Of a DNA stretch of 64,000 nucleotides, positions 51,291-60,147 are shown in pieces. The first letter of the stretch is position 1. Every line of letters starts with the position of its first letter. The stretch is from Chryseobacterium aurantiacum (GTDB lineage: Bacteria; Bacteroidota; Bacteroidia; Flavobacteriales; Weeksellaceae): positions 62,001 to 126,000 of the forward strand of contig NZ_PXUE01000007.1 in NCBI RefSeq assembly GCF_003020585.1, given 5' to 3'. The position numbers and the translations under genes were made by a program. The notes below the pieces were generated by a model. That model saw only the letters and a program-made list of their open reading frames with translations. It was not told where the DNA came from and did not search any database.

Positions 51291-51343
51291 ATTAGTAAAG
51301 AACACACTTATACAAAGGTTTGTATCCGTATGTCATAACGCTT

Positions 51344-52021
51344 TTATTCTTCACAAGCCCTCCAGATCGCATCATTTTGAGGAACGGGAGCTATAATTTC
51401 AATGTTTTCTTTTGTGACAGGATGAATAAATTCCAATTTTCTGGCATGAAGATTAATTCCTCCATCCGGATTGGAACGCGGAGATCCGTATTTAAGATCT
51501 CCTTTAATCGGAACTCCTGTTTTGGATAATTGAGCCCTGATCTGATGATGTCTTCCTGTTTCAAGATCAATTTCAAGAAGCAAATAATTATCCAGCGTCT
51601 TTATCACATTATAAGTAAGAATAGCTTCCTTTGCTCCTTCTGTAACCTTAGGAAAAACGATAGCTTTATTGTTCTTTTCGTTTTTCTTTAAATAATGAAC
51701 CAATCTCTGAGTCTGGGGGATCATTTCTTTTCCTACAACTGCCCAATAGGTCTTTTTAACCTCACGGTTTTTCACCATTTGAGTAAGACGTGAAAGTGCC
51801 TTGGAAGTTTTAGCATAAATTACCAGCCCTGAAGTGGGGCGGTCTATACGATGAACTAAACCGAGAAAAACATTTCCCGGTTTAGCATCTCTTATTTTTA
51901 TAAAATTCTTTATTAATTCTAATAGTGATTCATCACCGGTCTTGTCACCCTGTACAAGCTGGCCGACTTTTTTATTAACCACCAGAAGATGATTGTCCTC
52001 ATATACAATTTGCTCCTTCAT
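51344..52021 (-). CDS. RluA-family pseudouridine synthase
   Basis: The catalytic motif HRIDRPTSGLVIYAKTSKAL contains the nucleophile Asp. IVYEDNHLLVVNKKVG at the start and LETGRHHQIRAQLSKTGVPIKGDLKYG near residue 160 complete the family pattern. No S4 RNA-binding domain is present, giving 225 residues, so it belongs to the short RluA-type group acting on rRNA or tRNA; the target uridine cannot be told. It lies 11 bases after a small membrane protein gene and ends a four-gene minus-strand run from the Crp gene. Confidence 0.9.
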   Translation of the reverse strand: MKEQIVYEDNHLLVVNKKVGQLVQGDKTGDESLLELIKNFIKIRDAKPGNVFLGLVHRIDRPTSGLVIYAKTSKALSRLTQMVKNREVKKTYWAVVGKEMIPQTQRLVHYLKKNEKNNKAIVFPKVTEGAKEAILTYNVIKTLDNYLLLEIDLETGRHHQIRAQLSKTGVPIKGDLKYGSPRSNPDGGINLHARKLEFIHPVTKENIEIIAPVPQNDAIWRACEE

Positions 52022-52032
52022 AACTCTTCAGT

Positions 52033-52347
52033 CTATCTTCTTCTATTAGACAAGGAAAGGATAATACCTCCCAAAAGACCAATAGTTTTCAGTGCAGAAA
52101 GTTTTGAATCTTCCGGCAAAAATGCTCCCACTACACAAATCCCTGCTGCTGCATACATGGCATACATAAAGTTTTTGTTTGTAAGCAAAGGTGCCTGAAC
52201 AAAGAAACTTGCTCCTATCAGAACATAAAAAACTTTTCTGGAAAGTAAATGATTAACCTCCGGAGAAAATAAATTAAACCAACCTACAGCAAGACAGATT
52301 AGGGCTCCAATGGATAACATCCCCTGGATGGATTGTTGATTCTGCAT
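52033..52347 (-). CDS. Small integral membrane protein
   Basis: This 104-residue protein has three to four hydrophobic segments (about 9-27, 38-53, 62-79 and 87-100) and short polar loops, ending in NRRR. I recognise no family. It is 3 bases downstream of panB and 11 bases upstream of the RluA-type gene, so it is co-transcribed with both, but nothing indicates a link to pantothenate synthesis or RNA modification. Confidence 0.7.
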   Translation of the reverse strand: MQNQQSIQGMLSIGALICLAVGWFNLFSPEVNHLLSRKVFYVLIGASFFVQAPLLTNKNFMYAMYAAAGICVVGAFLPEDSKLSALKTIGLLGGIILSLSNRRR

Positions 52348-52350
52348 AAA

Positions 52351-53166
52351 TTAGTAGCTTTCGTTTTCGTTTGGAAATTCAACAGTTTTTACATCCTTTA
52401 CGTACTGAGCAACCGCTCCTGTAATTTCTGTGTAAAGATCAAGATATCTTCTTAGGAACTTTGGACTGAATCCTTTATTCATCCCCACCATATCATGATA
52501 TACCAAAACCTGCCCGTCACAATCTGCACCAGCTCCAATTCCAATGGTAGGAATAGAGATGCTTTCTGTTACTCTTTTGGCAAGTTCTGCAGGAATTTTC
52601 TCCAGTACAACAGAAAAACAACCCAATTCTTCTAAAAGTTGTGCATCAGCGATCAGCTTTTCAGCCTCTGCCTCTTCTTTAGCTCTTACTTTATAGGTTC
52701 CGAATTTGTAAATAGACTGTGGTGTTAATCCCAAGTGCCCCATTACAGGGATTCCGGCGTTGATAATTTTTTTGATTGATTTTGAAATTTCCTTTCCCCC
52801 TTCAATCTTTACCGCATGAGCACCTCCTTCTTTCATCATTCTTACTGCAGACTCCAATGCTTTTTCAGGATTACTCTGATAAGTTCCGAAAGGTAAGTCT
52901 GCCACAACCAAAGCTCTGTCAGTTCCTCTTACCACACTTTGAGCATGATAGATCATCTGATCCAGTGTAATAGGCAATGTAGTTTCAAAACCAGCCATTA
53001 CATTTGCAGCAGAATCTCCAATCAAAATAGCATCTACCCCACCTGCATCTACCATTTTTGCTGTGGTAAAATCATAGGCTGTAAGCATTGTTATTTTTTC
53101 CTTGTCGAATTTCATTTTACGCAAGGTTTCAGTCGTAACTTTTTTAATTTCAGAGTGAACAGACAT
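52351..53166 (-). CDS. panB: 3-methyl-2-oxobutanoate hydroxymethyltransferase
   Basis: PanB makes ketopantoate from alpha-ketoisovalerate and methylene-THF, the first step to pantothenate and CoA. The metal-binding and active-site blocks ITMLTAYDFTTAKMVDAGGVDAILIGDS, VVADLPFGTYQ, VKIEGG and PVMGHLGLTPQS are all present. At 271 residues it is complete. It begins after the Crp gene terminator and leads an operon with a small membrane protein and a pseudouridine synthase gene. No panC or panD is visible here. Confidence 0.96.
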   Translation of the reverse strand: MSVHSEIKKVTTETLRKMKFDKEKITMLTAYDFTTAKMVDAGGVDAILIGDSAANVMAGFETTLPITLDQMIYHAQSVVRGTDRALVVADLPFGTYQSNPEKALESAVRMMKEGGAHAVKIEGGKEISKSIKKIINAGIPVMGHLGLTPQSIYKFGTYKVRAKEEAEAEKLIADAQLLEELGCFSVVLEKIPAELAKRVTESISIPTIGIGAGADCDGQVLVYHDMVGMNKGFSPKFLRRYLDLYTEITGAVAQYVKDVKTVEFPNENESY

Positions 53167-53189
53167 AATTTATCTATTTTTTAAAAGTT

Positions 53190-53213
53190 AAAAAGTCGGC
53201 CTTTGGCCGACTT
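53190..53213 (-). terminator. Terminator of the Crp/Fnr-type gene
   Basis: A perfect 9-bp G+C-rich stem (AAGTCGGCC / GGCCGACTT) with a 3-base loop is followed by TTTTTAAC on the minus strand, 17 bases after the regulator stop codon. Confidence 0.85.
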
Positions 53214-53229
53214 AAGTTTTGTATGATTT

Positions 53230-53943
53230 TTATAAAACTACGTGACCGAGTTTCATGAGTTTATCGTGATTTAGAATCTTGATATTTCTTCCGTCTACTT
53301 CAATCAGGCTATCCTGTTTGAATTCGGAGATTAATCGAATGGCACTTTCAGTAGCAGTACCAATAATGTTTGCAATTTCCTCTCTTGTTAAAGAGATTTT
53401 GATAAAGCCCTCAGGATCTACTCCCAGCTTCTGTTCCAAAAGCAGTAATATTTCCGCCAGTCTTTCTCTTACCGTTTTCTGGGCAAGGAAAGTAATGGTG
53501 TTAGAAGATTCTCCTAATTCGTATGAAATTTTTTGAAGCATTACGAAAGATAATTGTGGATCTACTTCCAAAAGATACATGAAAATATCTGCTGGTAAGA
53601 AAACACACTCTATATCTGTCATTGCTTCTGCTTTGGCTTGGAAATTTTCCCCGCAAAGCAAAGAACGATAGCCGATGATATCCCCCTCTTTGATAAATCT
53701 TAAAATCTGATCTTTCCCAAAAGCCCCTGATTTTGAAAGTTTGGCAGCCCCTTTTTCCAGAACAAAAACGCCTCTTGGAGTTTCTCCATCCTCGAAGATG
53801 GTATCATGTTTCTGAAAACTCAGTCTTTTTTTGCCATTAATGTATTTCTCAAAATCTGCGCTAGAAAGTCTTTCCTTAAATGATTTATCATTAAAAACTC
53901 TGGCGAACCTCTCTTCAATTGCTATCTGTTGTTCCTGCGGCAT
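53230..53943 (-). CDS. Crp/Fnr-family transcription regulator
   Basis: A cyclic-nucleotide-binding-type domain (residues ~25-145: FQKHDTIFEDGETPRGVFVLEKGAAKL, GDIIGYRSLLCGENF) is followed by a dimer helix and a winged HTH (LTREEIANIIGTATESAIRLISEF). The N-terminal [4Fe-4S] cysteine cluster of Fnr is absent; only one Cys near residue 99 and one at ~112 are seen. It is divergent from the cbb3 oxidase cluster, and Crp/Fnr regulators often control such genes. A palindrome TGAT-N4-ATCA lies between its -7 box and start, suggesting self-repression. The signal is unknown. Confidence 0.9.
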   Translation of the reverse strand: MPQEQQIAIEERFARVFNDKSFKERLSSADFEKYINGKKRLSFQKHDTIFEDGETPRGVFVLEKGAAKLSKSGAFGKDQILRFIKEGDIIGYRSLLCGENFQAKAEAMTDIECVFLPADIFMYLLEVDPQLSFVMLQKISYELGESSNTITFLAQKTVRERLAEILLLLEQKLGVDPEGFIKISLTREEIANIIGTATESAIRLISEFKQDSLIEVDGRNIKILNHDKLMKLGHVVL

Positions 53944-53949
53944 TTTATA

Positions 53950-53961
53950 TGATATTTATCA
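53950..53961. promoter_or_regulatory. Candidate Crp/Fnr-type operator
   Basis: TGATATTTATCA is a perfect palindrome of TGAT-N4-ATCA form, the core of Fnr-type sites (TTGAT-N4-ATCAA). It sits just downstream of the regulator's own -7 box, at the predicted transcription start, where binding would block transcription. It lies 43 bases upstream of the -7 box of the oxidase cluster on the other strand. Confidence 0.45.
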
Positions 53962-53992
53962 CAAAAATAGAACTTTTTAACGCGATAAACAA
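53962..53992 (-). promoter_or_regulatory. Promoter of the Crp/Fnr-type gene
   Basis: Minus strand: a T-run ending TTG (53990-53992), 20 bases, TATTTTTG (53962-53969). Full consensus with ideal spacing; the start codon is 18 bases further. Confidence 0.65.
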
Positions 53993-54004
53993 AAAAAATT
54001 GTTA

Positions 54005-54012
54005 TAATTTTG
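54005..54012 (+). promoter_or_regulatory. Candidate -7 box of the CcoI-like gene
   Basis: TAATTTTG, an exact match, lies 19 bases before the GTG start. No -33 TTG is present, so the promoter may need an activator; the divergent Crp/Fnr regulator is the natural candidate. Confidence 0.5.
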
Positions 54013-54031
54013 TAGTTCAATATTTTATGGG

Positions 54032-56410
54032 GTGAGCGAGAACTGTTTTCATTGTGGTCAAGAGATAGAAAAAGAGAGAATTCTGTTTGATGAAAGGACT
54101 TTCTGCTGCAATGGCTGCAAGTCTGTTTATGAAATCCTGAATACGAACAATTTAAGTAATTTCTACGAACTTAATAAAGGGGCAGGAATTCGTCCGGGTG
54201 ATGAAAACTCTACCCAGTTCGATTATCTGGATACTCCGGAAATTTTCGATAAGGTAACTGATTTCTCTGAAGGAAACACCAGTCTTGTCACATTCAAAAT
54301 CCCCGTAATCCACTGCTCTTCTTGTATTTGGCTATTAGAAAGCCTTCATACGCTGAATCCTTATATTAAGTATTCACAAGTTAACTTTACAAGAAAGACC
54401 CTACAAATCTCATTCAATCATAACGACTTAAAATTAAGCGAACTAGCTAATTTTCTAACCAATTTAGGATACAGACCTGTTATCAGTCTTGAAACCGCTG
54501 AGAAAAATGTAGACCACCTGGACAAATCTCTTCTTGTAAAATTTGCCATCGCAGGTTTTGCATTCGGAAACGGAATGTTTTTGGCATTTCCTGAATATGT
54601 GGGAGGAGAAGATTATTGGATGGAGCATTATAAAGGACTCTTCAGAGTACTGATGTTCTTACTGGCATGTCCTGTTGTCTTTTATTCCGCTTCAGATTAT
54701 TACAAGTCTGCATGGTACGGATTAAAAAACAAGATCGTTAATATTGATGTCCCTATTGTATTGGGAATATTTGTTCTTTTTGGAAGAAGTATCTATGAAG
54801 TGGCTACAGATTATGGTCCCGGATATTTTGACACCCTTTGTGGACTGTTATTTTTCATGCTGATGGGTAAACTTTTCCAGAAAAGAACCTATAGTGCACT
54901 TTCTTACGACAGGGATTACAAATCTTTTTACCCTATTGCGGTAACCAAAGTAGACTTTGACGGAAAGCAGGAAAACATTCTTCTTTCTGAAATAAAAGTT
55001 GGAGACAGAATCTTGGTTAGAAACCAGGAAATCATACCGGTAGATGCTATTCTTATCAACGGAGAGGGAAATATTGACAACAGCTTTATTACCGGAGAAA
55101 GCGAAAGTATCAGCAAACAGCCGGGAGACAAAATTTTCGCAGGAGGTAAACAAGTAGGATCATCACTAGAGCTTGAAGTTATCAAAGATGTAGATCAGAG
55201 TTACCTTACTCAACTTTGGAACAAGGAAGCCTTTAAAAAGCATGAGACAGGTCTTGATACCCTTACTAACAACATCAGCAAGTATTTCACATTCATCATT
55301 TTAGGCATTGCACTTGTTTCCGGAATTTATTGGGCATTTATTGATTTAGAAAAAATGTTCCAGGTAATTTCTGCCATTCTGATTATCGCATGCCCTTGTG
55401 CCCTTGCACTGTCTGCACCGTTCACTTTCGGACACATTATGAGGATCTTAGGTCGAAATAAATTCTACGTAAAAGATACCTTAACAATTGAAAAAATCGC
55501 CAAATTAGACACCATTGTTTTTGATAAAACAGGGACTATTACTCACAGAAAAAAATCAAGTATCAAATATAATGGCACCGAGATTCAGGAGTTTGATTTG
55601 CTTAATATCAAAACATTACTGAAAAACTCAAACCACCCTCTTTCAAAATCCCTTTATGAATTCATAGAGGTAAATGACGATTACTTTACGGTAGAGAATT
55701 TTCAGGAAATCTCCGGAAAGGGTTATGAAGCGAGCATAAGAGGAAATATTTACAAAATAGGTTCTGCCCGTTATAACAATCAGGAGCCAAAGAATCTTGA
55801 AACAGCTGTTTATATCAGCAAAAATGATCAGTTTTTAGGAAAATTCATCTTCAAAAATGAATACCGCCCTAAACTTAAAGATCTGTTTAAAAAACTTACC
55901 CATTACAAAATATTTATCCTGAGTGGTGACAACTCCTCAGAAGAAGTTCAACTTAAGGAACTCATTCCTAACTATAAAGGAATGGCCTTTAACCAAAGTC
56001 CAGAAGACAAACTGAATTACATCAAAAATCTTCAGGACCAGAACATGAAAGTAGCCATGCTAGGTGACGGTTTGAATGACGCTGGAGCCTTAAAACAGAG
56101 CAATGTAGGTATTGCCATAGCAGATGATACCAACAGCTTTACCCCCTCTTCTGACGTTATCATGAATGGAGAAAAAGTAGTCACTCTGGACAATTACCTG
56201 AATGTCTGCAAGGGCTCTATCACGATTGTGAAAATGACATTTATAATCAGTTTTCTTTATAATATTGTTGGGTTAAGTTACGCTGTTACAGGGCACATGC
56301 ATCCGCTTTTTGCGGCAATCATCATGCCAGTTAGTTCTATCACGGTAGTTACCTTCACCACAGTTTCGACTTGGATACTGGGTCGCAAACACTTCAAAAA
56401 ACAGGCTTAA
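54032..56410 (+). CDS. Copper-type P1B ATPase, CcoI-like
   Basis: This ATPase probably moves copper across the inner membrane for cbb3 oxidase assembly. Domains in order: an N-terminal Cys-rich metal-binding region (CFHCG, FCCNGCKSVYEIL), an HMA-like domain with CSSC (C95, C98), membrane helices, the CPC ion motif (C454, C456), the phosphorylation motif DKTGT (D498) and GDGLND. The N-terminal FCCNGC part is characteristic of the CcoI/FixI group. The start is GTG; the ATG 5 bases upstream is out of frame and meets TGA after one codon, overlapping the GTG. It heads the cbb3 cluster. Confidence 0.92.
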   Translation: MSENCFHCGQEIEKERILFDERTFCCNGCKSVYEILNTNNLSNFYELNKGAGIRPGDENSTQFDYLDTPEIFDKVTDFSEGNTSLVTFKIPVIHCSSCIWLLESLHTLNPYIKYSQVNFTRKTLQISFNHNDLKLSELANFLTNLGYRPVISLETAEKNVDHLDKSLLVKFAIAGFAFGNGMFLAFPEYVGGEDYWMEHYKGLFRVLMFLLACPVVFYSASDYYKSAWYGLKNKIVNIDVPIVLGIFVLFGRSIYEVATDYGPGYFDTLCGLLFFMLMGKLFQKRTYSALSYDRDYKSFYPIAVTKVDFDGKQENILLSEIKVGDRILVRNQEIIPVDAILINGEGNIDNSFITGESESISKQPGDKIFAGGKQVGSSLELEVIKDVDQSYLTQLWNKEAFKKHETGLDTLTNNISKYFTFIILGIALVSGIYWAFIDLEKMFQVISAILIIACPCALALSAPFTFGHIMRILGRNKFYVKDTLTIEKIAKLDTIVFDKTGTITHRKKSSIKYNGTEIQEFDLLNIKTLLKNSNHPLSKSLYEFIEVNDDYFTVENFQEISGKGYEASIRGNIYKIGSARYNNQEPKNLETAVYISKNDQFLGKFIFKNEYRPKLKDLFKKLTHYKIFILSGDNSSEEVQLKELIPNYKGMAFNQSPEDKLNYIKNLQDQNMKVAMLGDGLNDAGALKQSNVGIAIADDTNSFTPSSDVIMNGEKVVTLDNYLNVCKGSITIVKMTFIISFLYNIVGLSYAVTGHMHPLFAAIIMPVSSITVVTFTTVSTWILGRKHFKKQA

Positions 56411-56504
56411 ACGCCCTTATTTAGACTGATTTTAAATTAGCTGAAATCGGCATTTCGTGATGAATGTCATTATTTTTCACTAAATTTGAACCCCGAAAAT
56501 AGGT

Positions 56505-56512
56505 TAATTTTG
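56505..56512 (+). promoter_or_regulatory. -7 box placing a leaderless start on ccoS
   Basis: TAATTTTG, then 7 bases (TTGTCCA), then ATG. A second exact box, TAAATTTG, lies at 56481-56488. Upstream at 56457-56470 is GTGA-N6-TCAT, a weak Crp-like dyad. Confidence 0.5.
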
Positions 56513-56519
56513 TTGTCCA

Positions 56520-56732
56520 ATGGATATTCTATATTTAATGATCGTCTGCAGTGTTTCTTTAGCTGCCATTTTCTTGGTCGTATTTATAGTGTATGCCAGA
56601 AAAGGACAGTTTGAAGATGATGAATCTCCAGCTGTCAGAATCCTTTTTGATGATGAAAGAGTCAAAGAAAAAGATGAAAATGGCGACAATGATAAAGACG
56701 AAAAAGAGATAGGAGAAAATAATAAAAATTGA
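56520..56732 (+). CDS. ccoS: cbb3 oxidase assembly protein CcoS
   Basis: CcoS is a small single-pass membrane protein needed for cofactor insertion into cbb3 oxidase. The 70-residue product has one transmembrane helix (about 4-26), then the typical RKGQFEDDESPAVRILFDD segment and a charged Asp/Lys/Asn tail. It lies between the CcoI-like gene and the oxidase genes, as in other cco clusters, 21 bases before ccoN. A -7 box 7 bases upstream suggests it can be transcribed separately from the ATPase gene. Confidence 0.92.
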   Translation: MDILYLMIVCSVSLAAIFLVVFIVYARKGQFEDDESPAVRILFDDERVKEKDENGDNDKDEKEIGENNKN

Positions 56733-56753
56733 GAAAAATAGTGAATAGTTGAT

Positions 56754-59015
56754 ATGGAAACACAAAAGTTTAGTTATGACAATAGTATTGTCCGTGCGTT
56801 CCTCTATGCGACCATCATCTTTGGTTTCATAGGATTTACGTTCGGGCTTACGGCGGCATTAATGCTTTTCTACCCGGAATTACCGGAATTCTTATTCGGT
56901 ACAGATGATACAACCATTAGTAGTTTATCATCAGGTAACATTCAAGGGTTAATAAACACTCATGGGGCATTTGGTTTTGGTAGAATCAGGATGTTGCACA
57001 CCAACACCGTGATCTTTGCGTTCGTGTGTAATATTGTTTATGTTGGAGTGTATTACTCTACGCAAAGATTATTAAAAACAAGAATGTATAGTGATACATT
57101 ATCTTGGATCCATTTTTGGACTTGGCAGTTTATGATCGTAGCTACGTTCATTACATTCTTTATGGGGATCAATACCTCTAAGGAATATGCTGAGCATGAA
57201 TGGCCAATTGATATCTTAATTGCTATATCTTGGATCATTTTCGGGGTTAATATGATTCTAACCATTTCAAAAAGAAGAGTAAGACACCTTTATGTAGCCA
57301 TTTGGTTCTATCTTGGTACTTGGGTTGCAGTAGCAATGCTTCATATCTTCAACAATCTTGAAGTTCCATTATCTTTCACTGGCTGGAAATCTTATTCTGC
57401 ATATGCAGGAGCAAAAGATGCCATTGTACAATGGTGGTATGGTCACAATGCGGTAGCATTCGTTTTGACAACTCCGGTTTTAGGTTTAATGTATTATTTC
57501 TTACCAAAGGCTGCAGACAGACCTGTATTTTCATATAAACTGTCTATTATTCACTTTTGGTCACTAATTTTTGTATATATCTGGGCTGGTCCTCACCACC
57601 TTCAGTATACAGCTCTTCCGGCATGGGCACAGGCAGTAGGAACAGGTTTCTCTATTATGCTTATTGCACCGTCTTGGGGAGGAATGTTAAATGGTCTTCT
57701 TACCTTAAGAGGAGCTTGGGATAAAGTAAGAGAAAATCCTATCCTTAAGTTCTTCGTAGTAGCTGTTACTTGTTATGGTATGGCAACGTTTGAAGGACCG
57801 CTTTTAGCAACTAAAAACATCAACAAAATTGGTCACTTTACTGACTGGGTTATCGGTCACGTACACTTAGGAGCTCTTGGATGGAATGGTTTCATGGCAT
57901 TCGGGGTTATCTATTACCTGGTACCAATTATGTGGAGAACAAAAATGTGGTCTGTAAAATTAGCTAACTGGCATTTCTGGTTAGGGACATTAGGAATTAT
58001 TTTCTATGCAGTACCAATGTATATTTCTGGATTCACACAAGGATTAATGTGGAAGCAGTTCAACCCAGACGGAACCCTATTATGGAAAAACTGGTTAGAT
58101 ACTGTAACGGCTATTATTCCTTACTTTAAAATGAGATTCTTAGGTGGTATCTTCTATATTTCAGGAGCTATCCTAATGATTGTAAACGTTATTGCTACGG
58201 TAAGACAAGGTTCATTCCAAAAAGAAGTTCCTGCAGAAGCACCAGCTTTAGCTAACATCGGAAACAAACGTAAAGAAGGAGAAGGATTCCACCTTTGGTT
58301 GGAAAGAATGCCAATGCTTTTAACAGTATTATCATTATTTACAATTTCAATTGGAAGTATGGTAGAAATTATCCCTACCCTATCTCTTAAGAAAAGTGTA
58401 CCTACTATATCTGCAGTAAAACCTTATTCTCCACTTGAACTAGAGGGTAGAGATATCTATATTCGTGAAGGTTGTAACGCTTGTCACTCTCAAATGATCA
58501 GACCGTTCAGAGATGAGATTACAAGATTCAACGGTAAAAACGGACAATACTCCAAGGCAGGAGAATTTATATATGACAGACCATTCCTATGGGGTTCTAA
58601 AAGAACAGGACCGGATTTACATAGAGAAGGGGGTAAAAACCCAAGTTCTTGGCACTACAAACACATGTACAACCCAAGATCTACTTCTGCAGGTTCCATC
58701 ATGCCTCGTTACCCTTGGTTGATCGCTACTGACCTAGACAGATCTAAAATGGTAGATAAAATGAAGCTGATGAAGAATACATTTGATGTACCTTATACAA
58801 AGGCTCAAATTGATTCTGCAGACAAATGGGCCAACAACCAATCGGCAAAAATTGTAAAAGATATCTTCTCTGAAGCAAATGACTTGAAAGAGGCATATGC
58901 TAAGAGACCTCAGGGAGAATTAGAGAAAAAAGAAATTGTAGCTCTTATTTCTTATCTTCAGAGACTGGGAACTGATATTAAGACAACTGAAATCAAAACA
59001 GCAAGTAATAACTAA
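56754..59015 (+). CDS. ccoN: cbb3 cytochrome oxidase subunits I and II fused (CcoNO)
   Basis: Residues 1-~490 are CcoN, the copper-haem catalytic subunit with about 12 membrane helices and His ligand segments such as NTHGAFGFGRIRMLHTNTV, WWYGHNAVAF, WAGPHHLQY and IGHVHLGALGWNG. Residues ~500-753 are CcoO, with a membrane helix near 525-545 and one haem c site CNACH (C574-H578), followed by QMIRPFRDE and a Met in SIMPRYPWL. In most bacteria these are separate genes; the fusion is common in Bacteroidota. The enzyme reduces oxygen to water with high affinity and pumps protons. Confidence 0.95.
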   Translation: METQKFSYDNSIVRAFLYATIIFGFIGFTFGLTAALMLFYPELPEFLFGTDDTTISSLSSGNIQGLINTHGAFGFGRIRMLHTNTVIFAFVCNIVYVGVYYSTQRLLKTRMYSDTLSWIHFWTWQFMIVATFITFFMGINTSKEYAEHEWPIDILIAISWIIFGVNMILTISKRRVRHLYVAIWFYLGTWVAVAMLHIFNNLEVPLSFTGWKSYSAYAGAKDAIVQWWYGHNAVAFVLTTPVLGLMYYFLPKAADRPVFSYKLSIIHFWSLIFVYIWAGPHHLQYTALPAWAQAVGTGFSIMLIAPSWGGMLNGLLTLRGAWDKVRENPILKFFVVAVTCYGMATFEGPLLATKNINKIGHFTDWVIGHVHLGALGWNGFMAFGVIYYLVPIMWRTKMWSVKLANWHFWLGTLGIIFYAVPMYISGFTQGLMWKQFNPDGTLLWKNWLDTVTAIIPYFKMRFLGGIFYISGAILMIVNVIATVRQGSFQKEVPAEAPALANIGNKRKEGEGFHLWLERMPMLLTVLSLFTISIGSMVEIIPTLSLKKSVPTISAVKPYSPLELEGRDIYIREGCNACHSQMIRPFRDEITRFNGKNGQYSKAGEFIYDRPFLWGSKRTGPDLHREGGKNPSSWHYKHMYNPRSTSAGSIMPRYPWLIATDLDRSKMVDKMKLMKNTFDVPYTKAQIDSADKWANNQSAKIVKDIFSEANDLKEAYAKRPQGELEKKEIVALISYLQRLGTDIKTTEIKTASNN

Positions 59016-59033
59016 AAACATTAAAAGGTTCAT

Positions 59034-59234
59034 ATGATTCCTCAGAACTTTAAAGATATATTATCCAATACTGAAAATGCTGGGTTTTACCAGACTCTGG
59101 CTCTGATTTTCTTTATGCTGTTCTTCGTAGCTTTGATAATCTATGTTTTTAGCAAGCCTAAAAAATATTACAAAGAAGAAGAAGAAGCACCACTTGGGGA
59201 TGATGAAGATGACGATTTTAATTTAAAAAATTAA
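59034..59234 (+). CDS. Small cbb3 oxidase subunit CcoQ-like
   Basis: This 66-residue protein has one transmembrane helix (about 22-41, LALIFFMLFFVALIIYVF) followed by SKPKKYYKEEEEAPLGDDEDDD. Position between ccoN/O and ccoP, size, and the KPKKYY motif after the helix fit CcoQ/FixQ, which stabilises the oxidase complex. The strongly acidic tail is usual for this subunit in Bacteroidota. It is 18 bases after ccoN and 9 bases before ccoP. Confidence 0.82.
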   Translation: MIPQNFKDILSNTENAGFYQTLALIFFMLFFVALIIYVFSKPKKYYKEEEEAPLGDDEDDDFNLKN

Positions 59235-59243
59235 ACTATTTTT

Positions 59244-60125
59244 ATGAAACAAAGAACACCTGTTATCGTAAACATCTTAATAATAATCGGACTTTTAATC
59301 GTTTTTTATTATTTGTTTGTACAGAGCTACGCGTTCCTAGCTTCGCCTTACTTCTGGGGAACTGTTGTAATTGCTGGTATTCTAGCATACATCCACAGTG
59401 CTATTGGAGATTTGATTGAAAACAACAAATTCAAAACTTTATCTCCGGAAGAAAAAGCAGCTTATTTAGCTGAGAAGAAGATTCCTTTCTTAAAAAGAAT
59501 GTACGATGCTGCATTCAAGAAGCAATCTGCTTCTGAAGAAAAAGATATCCTTATCGACCACGGTTTCGATGGTATCATGGAATTGGATAACCAGTTACCA
59601 AAATGGTGGGTAGGTTTATTCTATTTTGGGACTGCTTTTTGTATTGTATACATTGCAGCTTATTCTTTCACAGACTTCGCTCATCCATTAAGCGAATATG
59701 AAAAAGAATACAAGGAGCAAATGGCAAGCATTGCGAAGTATGAAAGCGAGCAGCCTCCTGTAACCATTGAAACGGCTAAGTATTCAGCTGACAACATTGC
59801 AGAAGGTAAAGAATTATTTAAAACTAACTGTGCATCTTGTCACAAAGAAGACGGTAGTGGAGGTATTGGACCCAACCTTACTGATAACTACTGGATCAAT
59901 ATGCCAGAGAAGACTTTATTCAAAAATGTATTCCATATGGACTGGAATGGTTCTCCTACTAACCCTGCGATGAGAGCATTTGGTAAAAACGGAGAGGTTT
60001 CAGGAGCTGAAATTGAAAAGATTGCAGCTTATGTATACCACATCAACCAGGAAGTAGCACCAGTGACTCAGGCTCAGGGAGGAGCAGCTCCTCAAGGAAC
60101 TGAAGCACATTGGGAAAAAGAATAA
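59244..60125 (+). CDS. ccoP: cbb3 oxidase cytochrome c subunit CcoP (monohaem)
   Basis: The N-terminal part has two membrane helices (about 8-28 and 32-50), a cytoplasmic segment, then ILIDHGFDGIMELDNQLPKWW and a third helix (~123-141), as in CcoP. The C-terminal cytochrome c domain has one haem motif, CASCH, with GIGPNLTDNYWI and a Met ligand in NPAMRAFG. Classical CcoP has two haem c groups; only one CxxCH exists in this 293-residue protein. It passes electrons to CcoO/CcoN from a periplasmic donor. A long hairpin terminator follows. Confidence 0.92.
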   Translation: MKQRTPVIVNILIIIGLLIVFYYLFVQSYAFLASPYFWGTVVIAGILAYIHSAIGDLIENNKFKTLSPEEKAAYLAEKKIPFLKRMYDAAFKKQSASEEKDILIDHGFDGIMELDNQLPKWWVGLFYFGTAFCIVYIAAYSFTDFAHPLSEYEKEYKEQMASIAKYESEQPPVTIETAKYSADNIAEGKELFKTNCASCHKEDGSGGIGPNLTDNYWINMPEKTLFKNVFHMDWNGSPTNPAMRAFGKNGEVSGAEIEKIAAYVYHINQEVAPVTQAQGGAAPQGTEAHWEKE

Positions 60126-60147
60126 TTTAGAAAATTAGAAACATATG

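Noticed and set aside
51119..51307. A 62-residue minus-strand open frame.
   Set aside because: It coincides with the TPP riboswitch and promoter of the thiamin operon and runs through the aptamer stems; it is not a gene.
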